A stretch of 64,000 nucleotides of DNA from Candidatus Bathyarchaeum tardum (lineage in GTDB: Archaea; Thermoproteota; Bathyarchaeia; Bathyarchaeales; Bathyarchaeaceae). The notes beneath the pieces were generated by a model, which made no database searches, had not been told where the DNA came from, and saw only the letters and a program-made list of their open reading frames with translations. The position numbers and the translations under genes were made by a program. This document shows, one piece after another, positions 35,696-45,007 of the stretch (positions are counted from its first letter, which is position 1; every line of letters begins with the position of its first letter). The DNA is taken from assembly GCA_029762755.1 (NCBI GenBank), contig JARVGH010000003.1, forward strand, positions 186,001-250,000, given 5' to 3'.

Positions 35696-35710
35696 CTGTA
35701 GTGTTTAGGG

Positions 35711-36493
35711 ATGGTTAAACCTGAAATTGGCTTGTCAATGCTTTACTGCCTCGATAAACCTTTCAAGTATGTTCTAAGTTCTTTGCCTGAACTTAATGTG
35801 AAGCACGTAGAATTAACCGACGAAGGATTCCATGCCCTGACCAAAAATCGAATAAAAAAACTAAAAGAAATCGCCAAAACTAACAACCTTGACTTTGTTG
35901 TTCACGCCCCATGGGCAAACGTAAACATCGCAACTATCAGCCCAGTTTTACGCCGAGCAGTTTTGAAACGGTTACGACAGTCTCTTGTTCTTTCTGGGCA
36001 GTTGGACTGCCTTTTGTGGCTTTTTCATCCTGGATTTAAGAGTGGTCTTGACAGGTTTTATCCTGGGAAAGATTGGGAATTAAATTTGGATTCTGTTCGC
36101 AGTTTACTAAAAGTTGCCCAGCAAGAAGGTGTAACTATTGCTATCGAGAATATTCCCGAGCCTTTCCCAGCATTGATGAAAAGTGTAGACGACTTTCATA
36201 GATTCTATCAAGACTTGAACGACGACATTGGTATGGTGTTAGATGTTGCGCATGCTAATTTGAACAACCAAATTAACGATTTCATACAACAATTCTCCAA
36301 AAAAATCATACACATGCACCTGAGCGACAACCAAGGAACCAGTGACCAGCACCTAGGAATTGGCTATGGTACCTTAGACTGGCAAAACTTCGCAAAAGCG
36401 GTCAAAAAAGCCCGATACGATAAACTATTGATGATTGAATCCACGGACCACCCACAACAAAGCATACAGTATCTCAACAAACTTTTTACTTAA
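35711..36493 (+). CDS. Sugar-phosphate isomerase/epimerase-like TIM-barrel protein
   Basis: 260 residues of the AP endonuclease 2 / xylose isomerase-like superfamily. Metal-binding strand ends are visible: HVELTDEG, FVVHAPW, LWLFHPG, IAIENIPEP, GMVLDVAHAN, IIHMHLSDNQG and LMIESTD. The His/Glu/Asp set predicts a di- or tri-metal centre. Substrate unknown; members include endonuclease IV and hexulose isomerases. The stop overlaps the convergent RNase Z gene by 4 bases. Confidence 0.82.
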   Translation: MVKPEIGLSMLYCLDKPFKYVLSSLPELNVKHVELTDEGFHALTKNRIKKLKEIAKTNNLDFVVHAPWANVNIATISPVLRRAVLKRLRQSLVLSGQLDCLLWLFHPGFKSGLDRFYPGKDWELNLDSVRSLLKVAQQEGVTIAIENIPEPFPALMKSVDDFHRFYQDLNDDIGMVLDVAHANLNNQINDFIQQFSKKIIHMHLSDNQGTSDQHLGIGYGTLDWQNFAKAVKKARYDKLLMIESTDHPQQSIQYLNKLFT

Positions 36494-37401
36494 TCTTTCA
36501 GGGCTAATTCTAGCTGCAAAAGGTCTTCTGCTAAAATCGTGTTAGGAAACGTCGTTTTTGCTTGTTCTAATAGCTGATTGGCATCTTTGTATCTGGCACT
36601 GATATGGGTTAAAACCAGTTTTTTGACGTTTGCTTGTTTCGCTGTTTGAGCAGCCATCGTTGGTGTAGAATGTTTATCTTTCAATGCTCTTTCCTGCAAG
36701 GCATCTTCAAAAGTAGATTCATGAATCAACAAATCCGCGTTTTTTGCTAACTCAACCAAAGCTTCGGACGGTCCAGCATCTCCTGTGTAAACAATTTTTC
36801 TTCCCTGTCGAGAAGCCCCAAGAACATTTTCAGGCTCCACAACTTCACCGCTAGGAAGAGTAACAGATTTTCCTGACTGCAGCTCCGACCATAATGGACC
36901 TATAGGAACACCTAGTTTCTGGGCCATTTTTGTGTTAAATCTTCCCGGTCGCGGCTTTTCTGATAATGCGTAACATAATGCAGGGTCCATATGACCTGAA
37001 TCAACTGCTGTTACTTGGTACTCTTTTTCGTCACAGACTAAGCCTGCTTCAACTTCAAAAATTTCTAAAGGAAAAGTGAGAGTATATGGCACAGTTTGAT
37101 TTATTGCCTCCACAAAATCTTTGATTCCCTTTGGTCCATAGATTTGCAGCTCTTGTTTTCGGGATAAAAGGGACATGGTCTGTAAAAGACCAGGCAAACC
37201 TAAAACGTGGTCACCGTGCATGTGAGTAACAAAAATTTTTGTTTTACGTTGAAAACCCACACCTGCTTGCACCATTTGCCTTTGAGTTGCTTCTCCACAA
37301 TCAAATAGTATTAACTCATTTTTTCTTCGAATTGCAATTGCTGCAGAACCCCTCTCAACTGTTGGAATGGCTGCTCCGGTTCCAAGAAATGTTATCTGCA
37401 A
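36490..37401 (-). CDS. rnz: Ribonuclease Z (tRNA 3' endonuclease)
   Basis: 303 residues, standard. The metallo-beta-lactamase core is intact: FLGTGAAIPT, FVTHMHGDHVLGLPGLL (HxHxDH), YTGDAGPS, LIHESTFED and the C-terminal LVLTHISARY. It cuts 3' trailers from tRNA precursors, which is needed for the tRNA-Ile here that lacks encoded CCA. Convergent with the TIM-barrel gene. Start ATG 37401 begins directly with the core strand. Confidence 0.95.
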   Translation of the reverse strand: MQITFLGTGAAIPTVERGSAAIAIRRKNELILFDCGEATQRQMVQAGVGFQRKTKIFVTHMHGDHVLGLPGLLQTMSLLSRKQELQIYGPKGIKDFVEAINQTVPYTLTFPLEIFEVEAGLVCDEKEYQVTAVDSGHMDPALCYALSEKPRPGRFNTKMAQKLGVPIGPLWSELQSGKSVTLPSGEVVEPENVLGASRQGRKIVYTGDAGPSEALVELAKNADLLIHESTFEDALQERALKDKHSTPTMAAQTAKQANVKKLVLTHISARYKDANQLLEQAKTTFPNTILAEDLLQLELALKD

Positions 37402-37479
37402 AGTTGTATACTCCCGTTTTCTTTACAAATAGTATATTATATGTTTTTTAGGTTTATTTGATTACGCCTTCAAGGCTTG

Positions 37480-38511
37480 TTAGAGTTTTTCAAAAACTAC
37501 TATTTCTCGGGTTAAACTTCTGTGCACATAAACAAAATGAGACTCCAGATGTTTGAACCCTGCTGCTTGTGCGGTTTCACTTATCTGAATCTTTTTTGGA
37601 GCAGCCATACAGATCTTGGCACCTTTAGGTAAAGAGTTTCCGATTCCTGCTAGAAAATCTTCAACGATATATCTTGTTTTTGCGCCTAAGGTGCTTGCTG
37701 ACCTGCCGTATGGGGGGTCTGTGACGATACAATTCACTTTTGTTATTGGAGGACAACGGGCATCTGCTATTGCAAAGCCTTCTGCTTCTATTCCGAAGTG
37801 TTTGATGTTTTTTCGTCCACCTCGAAGCATGTGAGGTTTTGCGTCAAATCCAATAACACGACACCCTATCAGGCCTGCTTCGATAAGCATTCCTCCTGTT
37901 CCACAAAAAGGGTCTAAAATTAAATCACCTGTTTTTGGTTGAGCCAGATTAACCATGGCTCGCGCCAGTTTAGCCTGCATAGCCGTAGGATGAAAGAAAG
38001 GTCTTCTTCTTGGTCTTCGATCAGAGAACGGTTTAGGGGTGATTTCTGCAAGTTTCAAACCAAAAATAAACTTGTTATCTGTTAAAACTCCATAGAACGT
38101 TTTTTGTGGATTTGTCAAATTAACTTTAGATGTGGTAACCTTTTCAAGTATGGTGGCACCAACATGCCCTTCAAGCCAAACACGGTCAATTTCTGGATTT
38201 ACCCCTTTTACTCTGCGAATTCTCACAGCAAAAGTTTCGTTACCAATAAACTCGTCGACAAAAGACTGAATGTTATCCAAGATTTTTTCTGTTGAAGCAT
38301 TACAGTTGAAGATTTCTTGGCAACAAACCCGAGTCAAAGCTGACCTTGCCTTAATAGAATCTATGCAGTTTGTTTCTGCTTCAAGGCGCAGTACCTGGGT
38401 TAGTTTTTCTTTGATTTGGTACCTATACCCTTCTGCTTTTAGAATAGCTTCTGCTTCCGAAACTGGAAGAGTTTCATGCTCTCCTGAAGTCTGGAAAAAA
38501 AGTTTGCCCAA
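37480..38511 (-). CDS. tRNA (guanine-N2)-dimethyltransferase, Trm-G10 type
   Basis: 343 residues: an N-terminal THUMP-type RNA-binding half (residues about 1-160) and a class I SAM methyltransferase half with LDPFCGTGGMLIEAGLIG, VIGFDAKPHML and the catalytic TDPPYGRS. This is the Trm11/Trm-G10 family that methylates N2 of G10 in tRNA. Its 3' neighbour on the other side is RNase Z, so tRNA maturation genes cluster here. The start lies 12 bases after the prs stop on the same strand. Confidence 0.9.
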   Translation of the reverse strand: MGKLFFQTSGEHETLPVSEAEAILKAEGYRYQIKEKLTQVLRLEAETNCIDSIKARSALTRVCCQEIFNCNASTEKILDNIQSFVDEFIGNETFAVRIRRVKGVNPEIDRVWLEGHVGATILEKVTTSKVNLTNPQKTFYGVLTDNKFIFGLKLAEITPKPFSDRRPRRRPFFHPTAMQAKLARAMVNLAQPKTGDLILDPFCGTGGMLIEAGLIGCRVIGFDAKPHMLRGGRKNIKHFGIEAEGFAIADARCPPITKVNCIVTDPPYGRSASTLGAKTRYIVEDFLAGIGNSLPKGAKICMAAPKKIQISETAQAAGFKHLESHFVYVHRSLTREIVVFEKL

Positions 38512-38522
38512 GAAATTGGCAC

Positions 38523-39398
38523 CTATTTGGTTGACAATGCCTCCACGATCAGTGGTGCAAGGGATACTTGTCTAACTGTGCTGGGGATGCTGTCTGTGCC
38601 CACGATTTCTTCGGCTCCGCTTTCTATAATCTTGGTTTTTGCTTCCCCAATAAGTAACGGGTGAACACAAGCAGCGAAGACTCTTCGTGCGCCTTGGCTT
38701 TTGAGCATCTTTATCGCTCGGGCTATTGTTCCACCTGTGCTGATTATGTCGTCAAAAACGATTACATCTTTGCCTTTCACGTTGAGGCACTTTTCTTCAA
38801 CCTGAATCTCACCAGTATAACGGTCACGTTCCTTTCGTAACCACCCACAACCTCCACCAAGAACCTTGTCTGCCTCTTCAGCTAACTTGATGGCACCCTT
38901 ATCAGGGGACAATGCAAAAGCACCATCTAGTCCTTTGTTTTTGAAGTCTTGGGCTAACAAAGTTATGGCTGAAAGATTCATTGTGGGAATTGAGAACCAG
39001 TTCAGACTGTTTTTGGCATGAATGTTAACTGTAACAAACTTGTCGATGTTACATGCTTCCAGTAGTTTTACTAATGTTTGGCTGCTGATTGCTTCCCCTG
39101 CCAAGAAACGTTTGTCTTGTCTGGCAAAGGCCAAATACGGAACAACTGCGGTTACTTTTTTTGCTCCCAAGTCTTTAGCTGCATCTAGGGTCAACAACAA
39201 TTGCATAACGTTTTTGTCTTGAGGTTGCCCAGTGGTCTGAACTACAATAACCTCTTCATCTGTCAAGTCACCATCAAAACGTAACGAATACTCTCCGTCA
39301 GGAAACCCTTTGACGTTAACATTAACGATTTCTGCATTTAGGTCTTCAGCAACTTTTTTGCCCAAATTTTGAGCACTTGGACCTGGAACAACTATCAT
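38523..39398 (-). CDS. prs: Ribose-phosphate pyrophosphokinase
   Basis: 291 residues, the short archaeal form. PRPP synthesis motifs: VVQTTGQPQDKNVMQLL, VPYLAFARQDKRFLAGEAIS (ATP loop), and the PRPP-binding IVFDDIISTGGTIARAI. It makes PRPP for nucleotide, His and Trp synthesis. It overlaps hmgA by 4 bases (ATGA), with trm-G10 downstream, forming a three-gene reverse operon. Confidence 0.95.
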   Translation of the reverse strand: MIVVPGPSAQNLGKKVAEDLNAEIVNVNVKGFPDGEYSLRFDGDLTDEEVIVVQTTGQPQDKNVMQLLLTLDAAKDLGAKKVTAVVPYLAFARQDKRFLAGEAISSQTLVKLLEACNIDKFVTVNIHAKNSLNWFSIPTMNLSAITLLAQDFKNKGLDGAFALSPDKGAIKLAEEADKVLGGGCGWLRKERDRYTGEIQVEEKCLNVKGKDVIVFDDIISTGGTIARAIKMLKSQGARRVFAACVHPLLIGEAKTKIIESGAEEIVGTDSIPSTVRQVSLAPLIVEALSTK

Positions 39399-40675
39399 AG
39401 TTTTCCCTTCTGTTTGTATTCTTCTATGAGCTCTTTGGCTCGGCTCATTCGAACTTGTTTTTCTTCAACCATGCGCTCCACTACCATTTCAACCAATTTT
39501 CCTGACGCTCCCGCGGTGATAGCCAAGTTACGAGCATGCAAACCCATGTGTCCTCTTTGGATTCCTTCATTAACTAAGGCACGTAGCGCTGCAAGATTTT
39601 GAGCTAAACCTACGGCTGCACATACTTCTCCAAGTTCATTGGCTGTTTTCACTCCTAAAATTTTCAAGGCAATTTTAGCAGTTGGGTGAACTTTCGTGGC
39701 TCCACCAATTATTCCTATGGCCATTGGCAGTTCAATTGAGCCTACCAAGTCCCCGTCACTGTTTTTCTCCCAGTGAGACAAAGTAGTATACTCCCCGTTT
39801 CTGATCGCATAAGCGTGGGCTCCTGCTTCGATTGCTCGGTGGTCGTTTCCTGTTGCTGAAACAACTGCAATTATGCCGTTCATTATGCCTTTGTTGTTGG
39901 TTGATGCCCTAAAGGGGTCAACTACACCAAAATTGTACGCTTGAACAATGCCATCAACAACATCTTCACCGCCAACAGCTTCTTTATCTATTATTACCCA
40001 TGCCCGAGCTAACCGTTTAACTGCAAGATTAGAAAGTATTCGCAGGTAGACTCGACCGCCTGTTATTCTTTCTATCACGGGGGCGATGGCTTCAGTCATA
40101 GTGTTTACGGCGTTGGCACCCATTGCATCTCGACAATCAACATAAAGTTCGGTAATTACCATGGGACCAGTTTTTGTGTCAATTACCTTAACTTGTAAAT
40201 CTTTAGCTCCACCGCCAACAGAAAGAAGCATGGAGTCTTGATCGTTTGCTTTTTTGAGAATCTCTTGTTTGGCTGACAGTATCTTCATTTTTGCTCCAAA
40301 AGGTTCTTTGATGTTTACTGCTTGGATTTGCCCAATCATTATTGGGTCAGTGCTACTTGTGAAAAACCCACCTTTTTTTCCTGCCATTTTAGCGCCATAA
40401 GACGCTGCTGCAACAACTGAAGGTTCCTCTGTTACCATGGGTATCATGTATTCTTTGTTGTTAACAACAAAATTCATGGCAATTCCCAGAGGCAATGGAA
40501 ATGTTCCTACAACATTTTCTATCATTACTTCTGCGAGTTCCATTTTCAAGGCACCTGTGGTCTGTAATAGTTGAACTTCTTCATCGGTTAGCCCTGCAAA
40601 CTCTTTAACATGCTGCATTCGTTCTTGAGGTGTTAATTTGTAAAACCCTGGAATTTGAGACTTTTTCATTATCAT
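39395..40675 (-). CDS. hmgA: Hydroxymethylglutaryl-CoA reductase, class II type
   Basis: 426 residues. Class II features are visible: ENVVGTFPLPLG, DCRDAMGANAVNTMTEAI, the GAHAYAI segment, GIIGGATKVHP and the catalytic His in HMGLHARNLA. HMG-CoA reductase makes mevalonate for archaeal lipids. Most archaea use class I; class II was first known as the NADH-linked degradative enzyme of bacteria but is used for synthesis in some archaea. No other HMG-CoA reductase is in view. ATG 40669 (MKKSQIPG) is an equally good start. Confidence 0.93.
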   Translation of the reverse strand: MIMKKSQIPGFYKLTPQERMQHVKEFAGLTDEEVQLLQTTGALKMELAEVMIENVVGTFPLPLGIAMNFVVNNKEYMIPMVTEEPSVVAAASYGAKMAGKKGGFFTSSTDPIMIGQIQAVNIKEPFGAKMKILSAKQEILKKANDQDSMLLSVGGGAKDLQVKVIDTKTGPMVITELYVDCRDAMGANAVNTMTEAIAPVIERITGGRVYLRILSNLAVKRLARAWVIIDKEAVGGEDVVDGIVQAYNFGVVDPFRASTNNKGIMNGIIAVVSATGNDHRAIEAGAHAYAIRNGEYTTLSHWEKNSDGDLVGSIELPMAIGIIGGATKVHPTAKIALKILGVKTANELGEVCAAVGLAQNLAALRALVNEGIQRGHMGLHARNLAITAGASGKLVEMVVERMVEEKQVRMSRAKELIEEYKQKGKL

Positions 40676-40739
40676 GCCTCTGATAAACTCAGTTTACTTT
40701 TAACGGAATCGCATATGAATCTATCTGAGCACCCGGTAT

Positions 40740-41645
40740 TCACGTTCTTTCAATGCAAGAAATGTAATATACAATATCGTTAGTGAATTTCCCCCAATTA
40801 TTTGCGATTTTTCTGACTTGAGTCTCTGTAAGCAATTTATTGTCTGAATAAAAGTTTGAAACTGTCCGCCGAACCCCAAGATCTCCAGCAGGAATAGCAG
40901 TACTTCTTTTCAAACCTGCAAACAAAACCATCTCAGCAGTCCATGTTCCTACGCCGTGAAAGTGTTTTAATGCTTCAGTTACTTCAGCGTTTGAAAGCAA
41001 AACTAATCCTTCGGCATCAAACTTGTTGTTAGTTACTTGCTGAGCTATTTCTTTAATACACTGAGCTTTGCGCCAACTCACTCCACATTTTCTGATTTCT
41101 TGAAGGCTTATTTTAGTAAACTTTTCTGGCGTTGGAAAATCGTAGTAAATTAGGTCATTTACTTTAATGCTGTCTCCGAATCGGGTTACCATCTTGTTAG
41201 TAATAGAATAAGCAACTTTGATTGAAATTTGCTGCTGAATTATCGACTTAATGAAACATTCAAAAACAGTAATCCCAAAACCTGCCGCTTTCAAACCCAC
41301 AAACTGATTTTTCAAGTCAGCAATTTCCTTGTTTTGTTCCATAAACTTGTAAAGTTCAGTTAAGTCTTGACTAAACGAAAAAATGTTATCCAGTTTCTCT
41401 GTCAAATCCTGTTTTTCTTTCGCATCTAATTTTTCACCAAAATATTGCAGCTCAATTTTTGGGTCTTGAATTGTACCTTTTGACAGTAATGATACTGGAA
41501 CAAGTTTTCCTGAATCTAACTTTACGGCACGTCTCCAAATGCTTTCATTGTAGACTTCTGGCATAGGTTTTTGGTATCCAAATACTCTGCAGTTCAGATC
41601 GAAATCGAAGGGTGCCTTCGGATAAATGAAAAAATTTTGAAACAT
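40740..41645 (-). CDS. DNA-3-methyladenine glycosylase II-like (HhH-GPD family)
   Basis: 301 residues. An AlkA-like N-terminal domain leads to the helix-hairpin-helix LKHFHGVGTWTAEMVLFAGL and the catalytic Asp in IPAGDLGVRRTV. QQQISIKVAYSITNKM is the usual preceding helix. It removes alkylated bases in base-excision repair; substrate range is not set by sequence. It has no 4Fe-4S Cys cluster, which argues against the EndoIII/MutY branch. It sits alone between hmgA and a small hypothetical gene. Confidence 0.88.
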   Translation of the reverse strand: MFQNFFIYPKAPFDFDLNCRVFGYQKPMPEVYNESIWRRAVKLDSGKLVPVSLLSKGTIQDPKIELQYFGEKLDAKEKQDLTEKLDNIFSFSQDLTELYKFMEQNKEIADLKNQFVGLKAAGFGITVFECFIKSIIQQQISIKVAYSITNKMVTRFGDSIKVNDLIYYDFPTPEKFTKISLQEIRKCGVSWRKAQCIKEIAQQVTNNKFDAEGLVLLSNAEVTEALKHFHGVGTWTAEMVLFAGLKRSTAIPAGDLGVRRTVSNFYSDNKLLTETQVRKIANNWGKFTNDIVYYISCIERT

Positions 41646-41678
41646 CAGATATGTTTCCTCAATTATTTGAATAGTTAA

Positions 41679-41933
41679 TTATTCACTCCATGCTTGGTTA
41701 GAGAATTCGATTGCATGCAAAATTTTTTGTTTGAAATCTGAATCTTCACATTCGAAGGAGTACATTACAAATCCATCAAAGGCGAAAAAGTACATTCTGC
41801 CTGTTTGGTAGATTATTTTTGGTTTGGCGATTTCTACCAGTTCTAAAAACTGTTTTCTTTTGAATTTAACCCGATATGAGCTGGTGTGTTGTGCTGCAAT
41901 AACTGCCGCTGTGGTTGCTCCTGCTGTTGCCAT
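41679..41933 (-). CDS. Small hypothetical protein
   Basis: 84 residues. An Ala/Thr-rich N-terminus (MATAGATTAAVIAAQHTSSY) is followed by a beta-rich part (KIIYQTGRMYFFAFDGFVMYSFECED) and an amphipathic helix. No family recognised. It lies 33 bases upstream of the DNA glycosylase gene on the same strand and could be co-transcribed with it. Confidence 0.5.
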   Translation of the reverse strand: MATAGATTAAVIAAQHTSSYRVKFKRKQFLELVEIAKPKIIYQTGRMYFFAFDGFVMYSFECEDSDFKQKILHAIEFSNQAWSE

Positions 41934-42075
41934 TCTTTTTTAACCTCACAAAATATTATTATTCATTTCTGGTATAGTTTTTTCCCTTTTTTTTGGATAA
42001 TTTGACCCGAAACCCTTTTTCCAGCATCTATCTTTATATATTAACATATGAACATGAACTGAAAAGGCGAGAAGT

Positions 42076-42282
42076 ATGAGATATTGCCCTGAATGTGGTG
42101 GCGAACTACATTACGTGTCCCTTACAAAGCGTTACGTTTGCAAGAGCTGCGGTCTTTCTCTGACTCCCCAAGAACTTTATGAGTTGCGCGAAAATAATCG
42201 ACCAACTTACGAAACACCTGAGGAGCAAAAACAACAACAGAGAAAGGATTACCTGAAGTGGTACCTCAGCAAGAAAAAATAA
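42076..42282 (+). CDS. Small zinc-ribbon protein (TFIIB/TFS-like finger)
   Basis: 68 residues. MRYCPECGGELHYVSLTKRY then CKSCGLSLTPQEL makes one zinc ribbon; a charged helix (EEQKQQQRKDYLKWYLSKKK) follows. Similar single-ribbon proteins recur in TACK archaea and may bind nucleic acids or the transcription or translation machinery; no function is known to me. GGCGAGAAGT before ATG 42076 is a good ribosome site. Monocistronic. Confidence 0.7.
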   Translation: MRYCPECGGELHYVSLTKRYVCKSCGLSLTPQELYELRENNRPTYETPEEQKQQQRKDYLKWYLSKKK

Positions 42283-42414
42283 GCATTGATAAAACTTAAT
42301 GTTTTGAAAGAAAACCTAGCATACATGCTTTTTGGTAGCATTTTTATTCATTAAACAAAGCAGTTATCTTTTCGTTTTCAATTATTACTCAACAGTTTCT
42401 AGGTTAGGATCACT

Positions 42415-43242
42415 ATGAATCAATCTGTGGAAATAATCTGTGTTGGAAACGAACTTCTTATCGGCAAAACCTTGAATACAAACGCTCAATGGTTAACAAA
42501 ACGAATCACAACCTTGGGTTTACTCGTCAAACGGGTTACTGTTGTGGGCGACAACCTTTCTGATATATCAATGGCAATAAAAGAAGCAATCCAACGCAAG
42601 CCCTGTTATGTTATAATCACTGGTGGGTTGGGTCCAACCTTTGATGACATGACCCTAGAAGGACTAGCCAAAGCCTTAAACCGCCAAACCAAAGTTGACG
42701 ACCAAGCTTTGCAAATGGTTGCAGAAAAATATCGTATGTACGCAAAAGATGTCACGATAAATGAAATTGAGTTAACTCCCCATCGTTTAAAGATGGCCAA
42801 AATTCCTGTAGGCTCTACAGTTGTTCGTAATCCAATGGGGACCGCTCCTGCAGTAAAGTTTGAACATAAAAACATTACCATATTTGCCCTTCCCGGGGTG
42901 CCCTCTGAAATGAAAGGCATATTTGAAGAATCAATTGCTCCGTTACTCAAGAATGCTGGTCAAGGAATGAACTTTTTTGAAACCAGCATAGTTTCTACAA
43001 ATGTTATGGAGTCAGAAATGGCACCTTTTATTGATGTTGCAATGAAAGACAACCCTTATGTTTACATAAAATCTCATCCCAAAGGAACTGAAACCTCATC
43101 TTTCATTGAGTTTCATCTTTCCTCCACCGACAAAGATGCTGATGTTGCCAAAAATCGTGTTAACAAGGCCCTTGCTCATCTCAAAGAACTGATTCAGAAA
43201 CGAGGTGGAACAATAATAACTACCCTGCCTGATGATTTTTAA
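42415..43242 (+). CDS. CinA-like molybdopterin-binding-fold protein
   Basis: 275 residues of the MoCF-biosynthesis/CinA N-terminal family: VEIICVGNELLIGKTLNTNAQWL, YVIITGGLGPTFDDMTLEGLAKAL, NPMGTAPAV and FALPGVPSEMKGIF. The motif set binds a nucleotide; CinA proteins include ADP-ribose pyrophosphatase / NMN-pathway enzymes in bacteria, whereas the role in archaea is uncertain. The C-terminal deamidase domain is absent, as is usual for archaeal members. Confidence 0.88.
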   Translation: MNQSVEIICVGNELLIGKTLNTNAQWLTKRITTLGLLVKRVTVVGDNLSDISMAIKEAIQRKPCYVIITGGLGPTFDDMTLEGLAKALNRQTKVDDQALQMVAEKYRMYAKDVTINEIELTPHRLKMAKIPVGSTVVRNPMGTAPAVKFEHKNITIFALPGVPSEMKGIFEESIAPLLKNAGQGMNFFETSIVSTNVMESEMAPFIDVAMKDNPYVYIKSHPKGTETSSFIEFHLSSTDKDADVAKNRVNKALAHLKELIQKRGGTIITTLPDDF

Positions 43243-43320
43243 TTCTTCGAAACAGACAACAATTATATCCTCTGATGAAAATAAGACCTTCATGTATGTT
43301 TAGTGTTGGTTGGTGTTTGA

Positions 43321-44082
43321 GTGGTCATAATTTTTCTTATTGGAACTGCTGGGTCGGGCAAGTCTCTTCTTACTGCGTCTTTGAATGAATTGCTCAAAGT
43401 CCAAAAACAAAAATCAATTACAGTAAACTTGGATCCAGGTGTTTCAAACCTGCCCTATAAACCAGATATCGATATCAGAAACAAAATTGACATTAACCAA
43501 ATCATGGAAGAATACCAACTTGGACCCAACGGCGCCTTGGTTCTAGCTTCAGACCTTATAGCAGAAGAAGCCGCAACCATCGGAGGTGAAATCGAAGATT
43601 TCCAATCAGATGTTGTTCTGGTGGACACCCCTGGGCAAATGGAGTTGTTTGCTTTTCGAGCAAGTGGACCCTATATTGCAAACGAATTAACATCTGAACA
43701 AAAAGCAATCGTGTACCTTTTTGATTCTGTGTTTTCTTTTAATCCTCTGAATTATGTTTCAAACATGTTCTTGGCCTCTGCAGTGTATAACAGGTTCTTT
43801 TTCCCACAGTTGCATGTGCTTTCAAAATGTGATCTGTTGCCTCCTGAAGAATCGGAACGGATTGTTGAATGGTCCCTAGACCCAGAAATGCTTGAAACAG
43901 TAATCGAAGAAACTCTCGAAGGAACCCGTATGCTTTTGAGCCGAGACATGGTTCACGTTATTCACCGTTTGGGGCTAGATTTTCAGTTGGTGCCTGTGTC
44001 TGCAAGGACTAATTATGGAATAATTGAGCTAAACTCTGCGCTGGAACGAATTCTGGTGGGTGGAGAAAAGTTTACTATGTAA
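43321..44082 (+). CDS. GPN-loop GTPase
   Basis: 253 residues from GTG 43321. Walker A IGTAGSGKSLLTASL, the diagnostic Gly-Pro-Asn insertion in YQLGPNGALVLASDL, VVLVDTPGQMELF and the guanine-specific HVLSKCDLLP. GPN GTPases are dimeric; the eukaryotic ones assemble RNA polymerase II, and the archaeal role is likely similar but unproven. The rpoA/rpoB genes are 13 kb away. Convincing full-length gene. Confidence 0.93.
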   Translation: MVIIFLIGTAGSGKSLLTASLNELLKVQKQKSITVNLDPGVSNLPYKPDIDIRNKIDINQIMEEYQLGPNGALVLASDLIAEEAATIGGEIEDFQSDVVLVDTPGQMELFAFRASGPYIANELTSEQKAIVYLFDSVFSFNPLNYVSNMFLASAVYNRFFFPQLHVLSKCDLLPPEESERIVEWSLDPEMLETVIEETLEGTRMLLSRDMVHVIHRLGLDFQLVPVSARTNYGIIELNSALERILVGGEKFTM

Positions 44083-44275
44083 CTTTATATTTCGTAAAGT
44101 TCTGAAAGATTAAAATATGGTGAACATAAAATAATTGCAACAAACCTTTGGAACTAGATTTTTTATTTTTTATTGGTATATAATAAGATTTGTGTTTTTT
44201 TGTGTATTTAAATCATACATGTGTTAAACATTTATGCATAATGTTTATATTTCACACTATTATGAATTTGTAACT

Positions 44276-44767
44276 ATGATGAAAAAACGAATGCTCAGAC
44301 TTTTGTTTGAGCTTATGAAGAACGCGAAACGAAGCGACAGGGAAATCGCAAAAATCATCGGAGTCTCACAACCTACCATCACACGAATGAGACAAAGGCT
44401 AGAGAAAAAAGCCATAGTCGATTACACGATCATACCTGATTGGACTGAATTAGGCTTTGAAATCATGGCAATGACCCTAGTCAAAGCCAAAGGATTGCCC
44501 CAAGCAGCTGAAAAAGCAAAGAAATGGACTATGGAAAACGCTAATGTTGTTTTCGCTGCAAATGGCGAAGGCATGGGAATGGATTTCTCGATTTTGTCTT
44601 TCCACAAAAACTATTCTGACTACTCTAAATTCGTTGGCGACCTAAAAACACAGCTAGCAGACAATCTACAAGACGTGCAAAGCTTCCTAATGGCAACCGG
44701 TAAAGAACACACACTAAAACCCCTTTCACTAAAATATCTCGAAAAAACTACCCAAGAATCAGACTAA
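44276..44767 (+). CDS. Lrp/AsnC-type winged-helix regulator
   Basis: About 163 residues from ATG 44276/44279; the longer ORF start at 44234 adds a hydrophobic stretch outside the fold. The HTH is MLRLLFELMKNAKRSDREIA, then KIIGVSQPTITRMRQRLEKKAIV. The remainder (WTELGFEIMAMTLVKA, then ANVVFAANGEGMGMDFSILSF) matches a RAM-like effector domain. It lies upstream of tRNA-Lys with no obvious target. Expected to be a dimeric DNA-binding regulator. Confidence 0.75.
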   Translation: MMKKRMLRLLFELMKNAKRSDREIAKIIGVSQPTITRMRQRLEKKAIVDYTIIPDWTELGFEIMAMTLVKAKGLPQAAEKAKKWTMENANVVFAANGEGMGMDFSILSFHKNYSDYSKFVGDLKTQLADNLQDVQSFLMATGKEHTLKPLSLKYLEKTTQESD

Positions 44768-44906
44768 ACAACGTTTAATCACCGTTGTTAACGTCTCTTA
44801 TTTTTTTCTTTCTCCAGAACCTTTTTTTATTTCCCTTTTGTTAATTTGGATTTCTTAGACGAGGATAGAAAGCCTTAATTTTAATGGCGTATCCCAAAAG
44901 CTGTAT

Positions 44907-44999
44907 GGGTCCGTAGCTTAGCAAGGAAGAGCAACTTGCGCCTAAAGCACCGGGCTTTTAACCCGGGGGTCAGGGGTTCAATTCCCCTCGGACCCGCCA
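44907..44999 (+). tRNA. tRNA-Lys (anticodon UUU) with a 16-nt intron before the anticodon stem
   Basis: Acceptor GGGTCCG pairs with CGGACCC, D-arm GCTT...GAGC, anticodon arm CCGGG-CTTTTAA-CCCGG giving TTT, T-arm AGGGG-TTCAATT-CCCCT, discriminator G, encoded CCA. Between the D-stem and the anticodon stem there are 17 bases (44933-44949) where one (N26) is expected, so about 16 must be spliced out near position 25/26 or 26/27. The anticodon loop itself is uninterrupted. Identity is firm; exact splice sites are not. Confidence 0.88.
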
Positions 45000-45007
45000 T
45001 AACTTTT

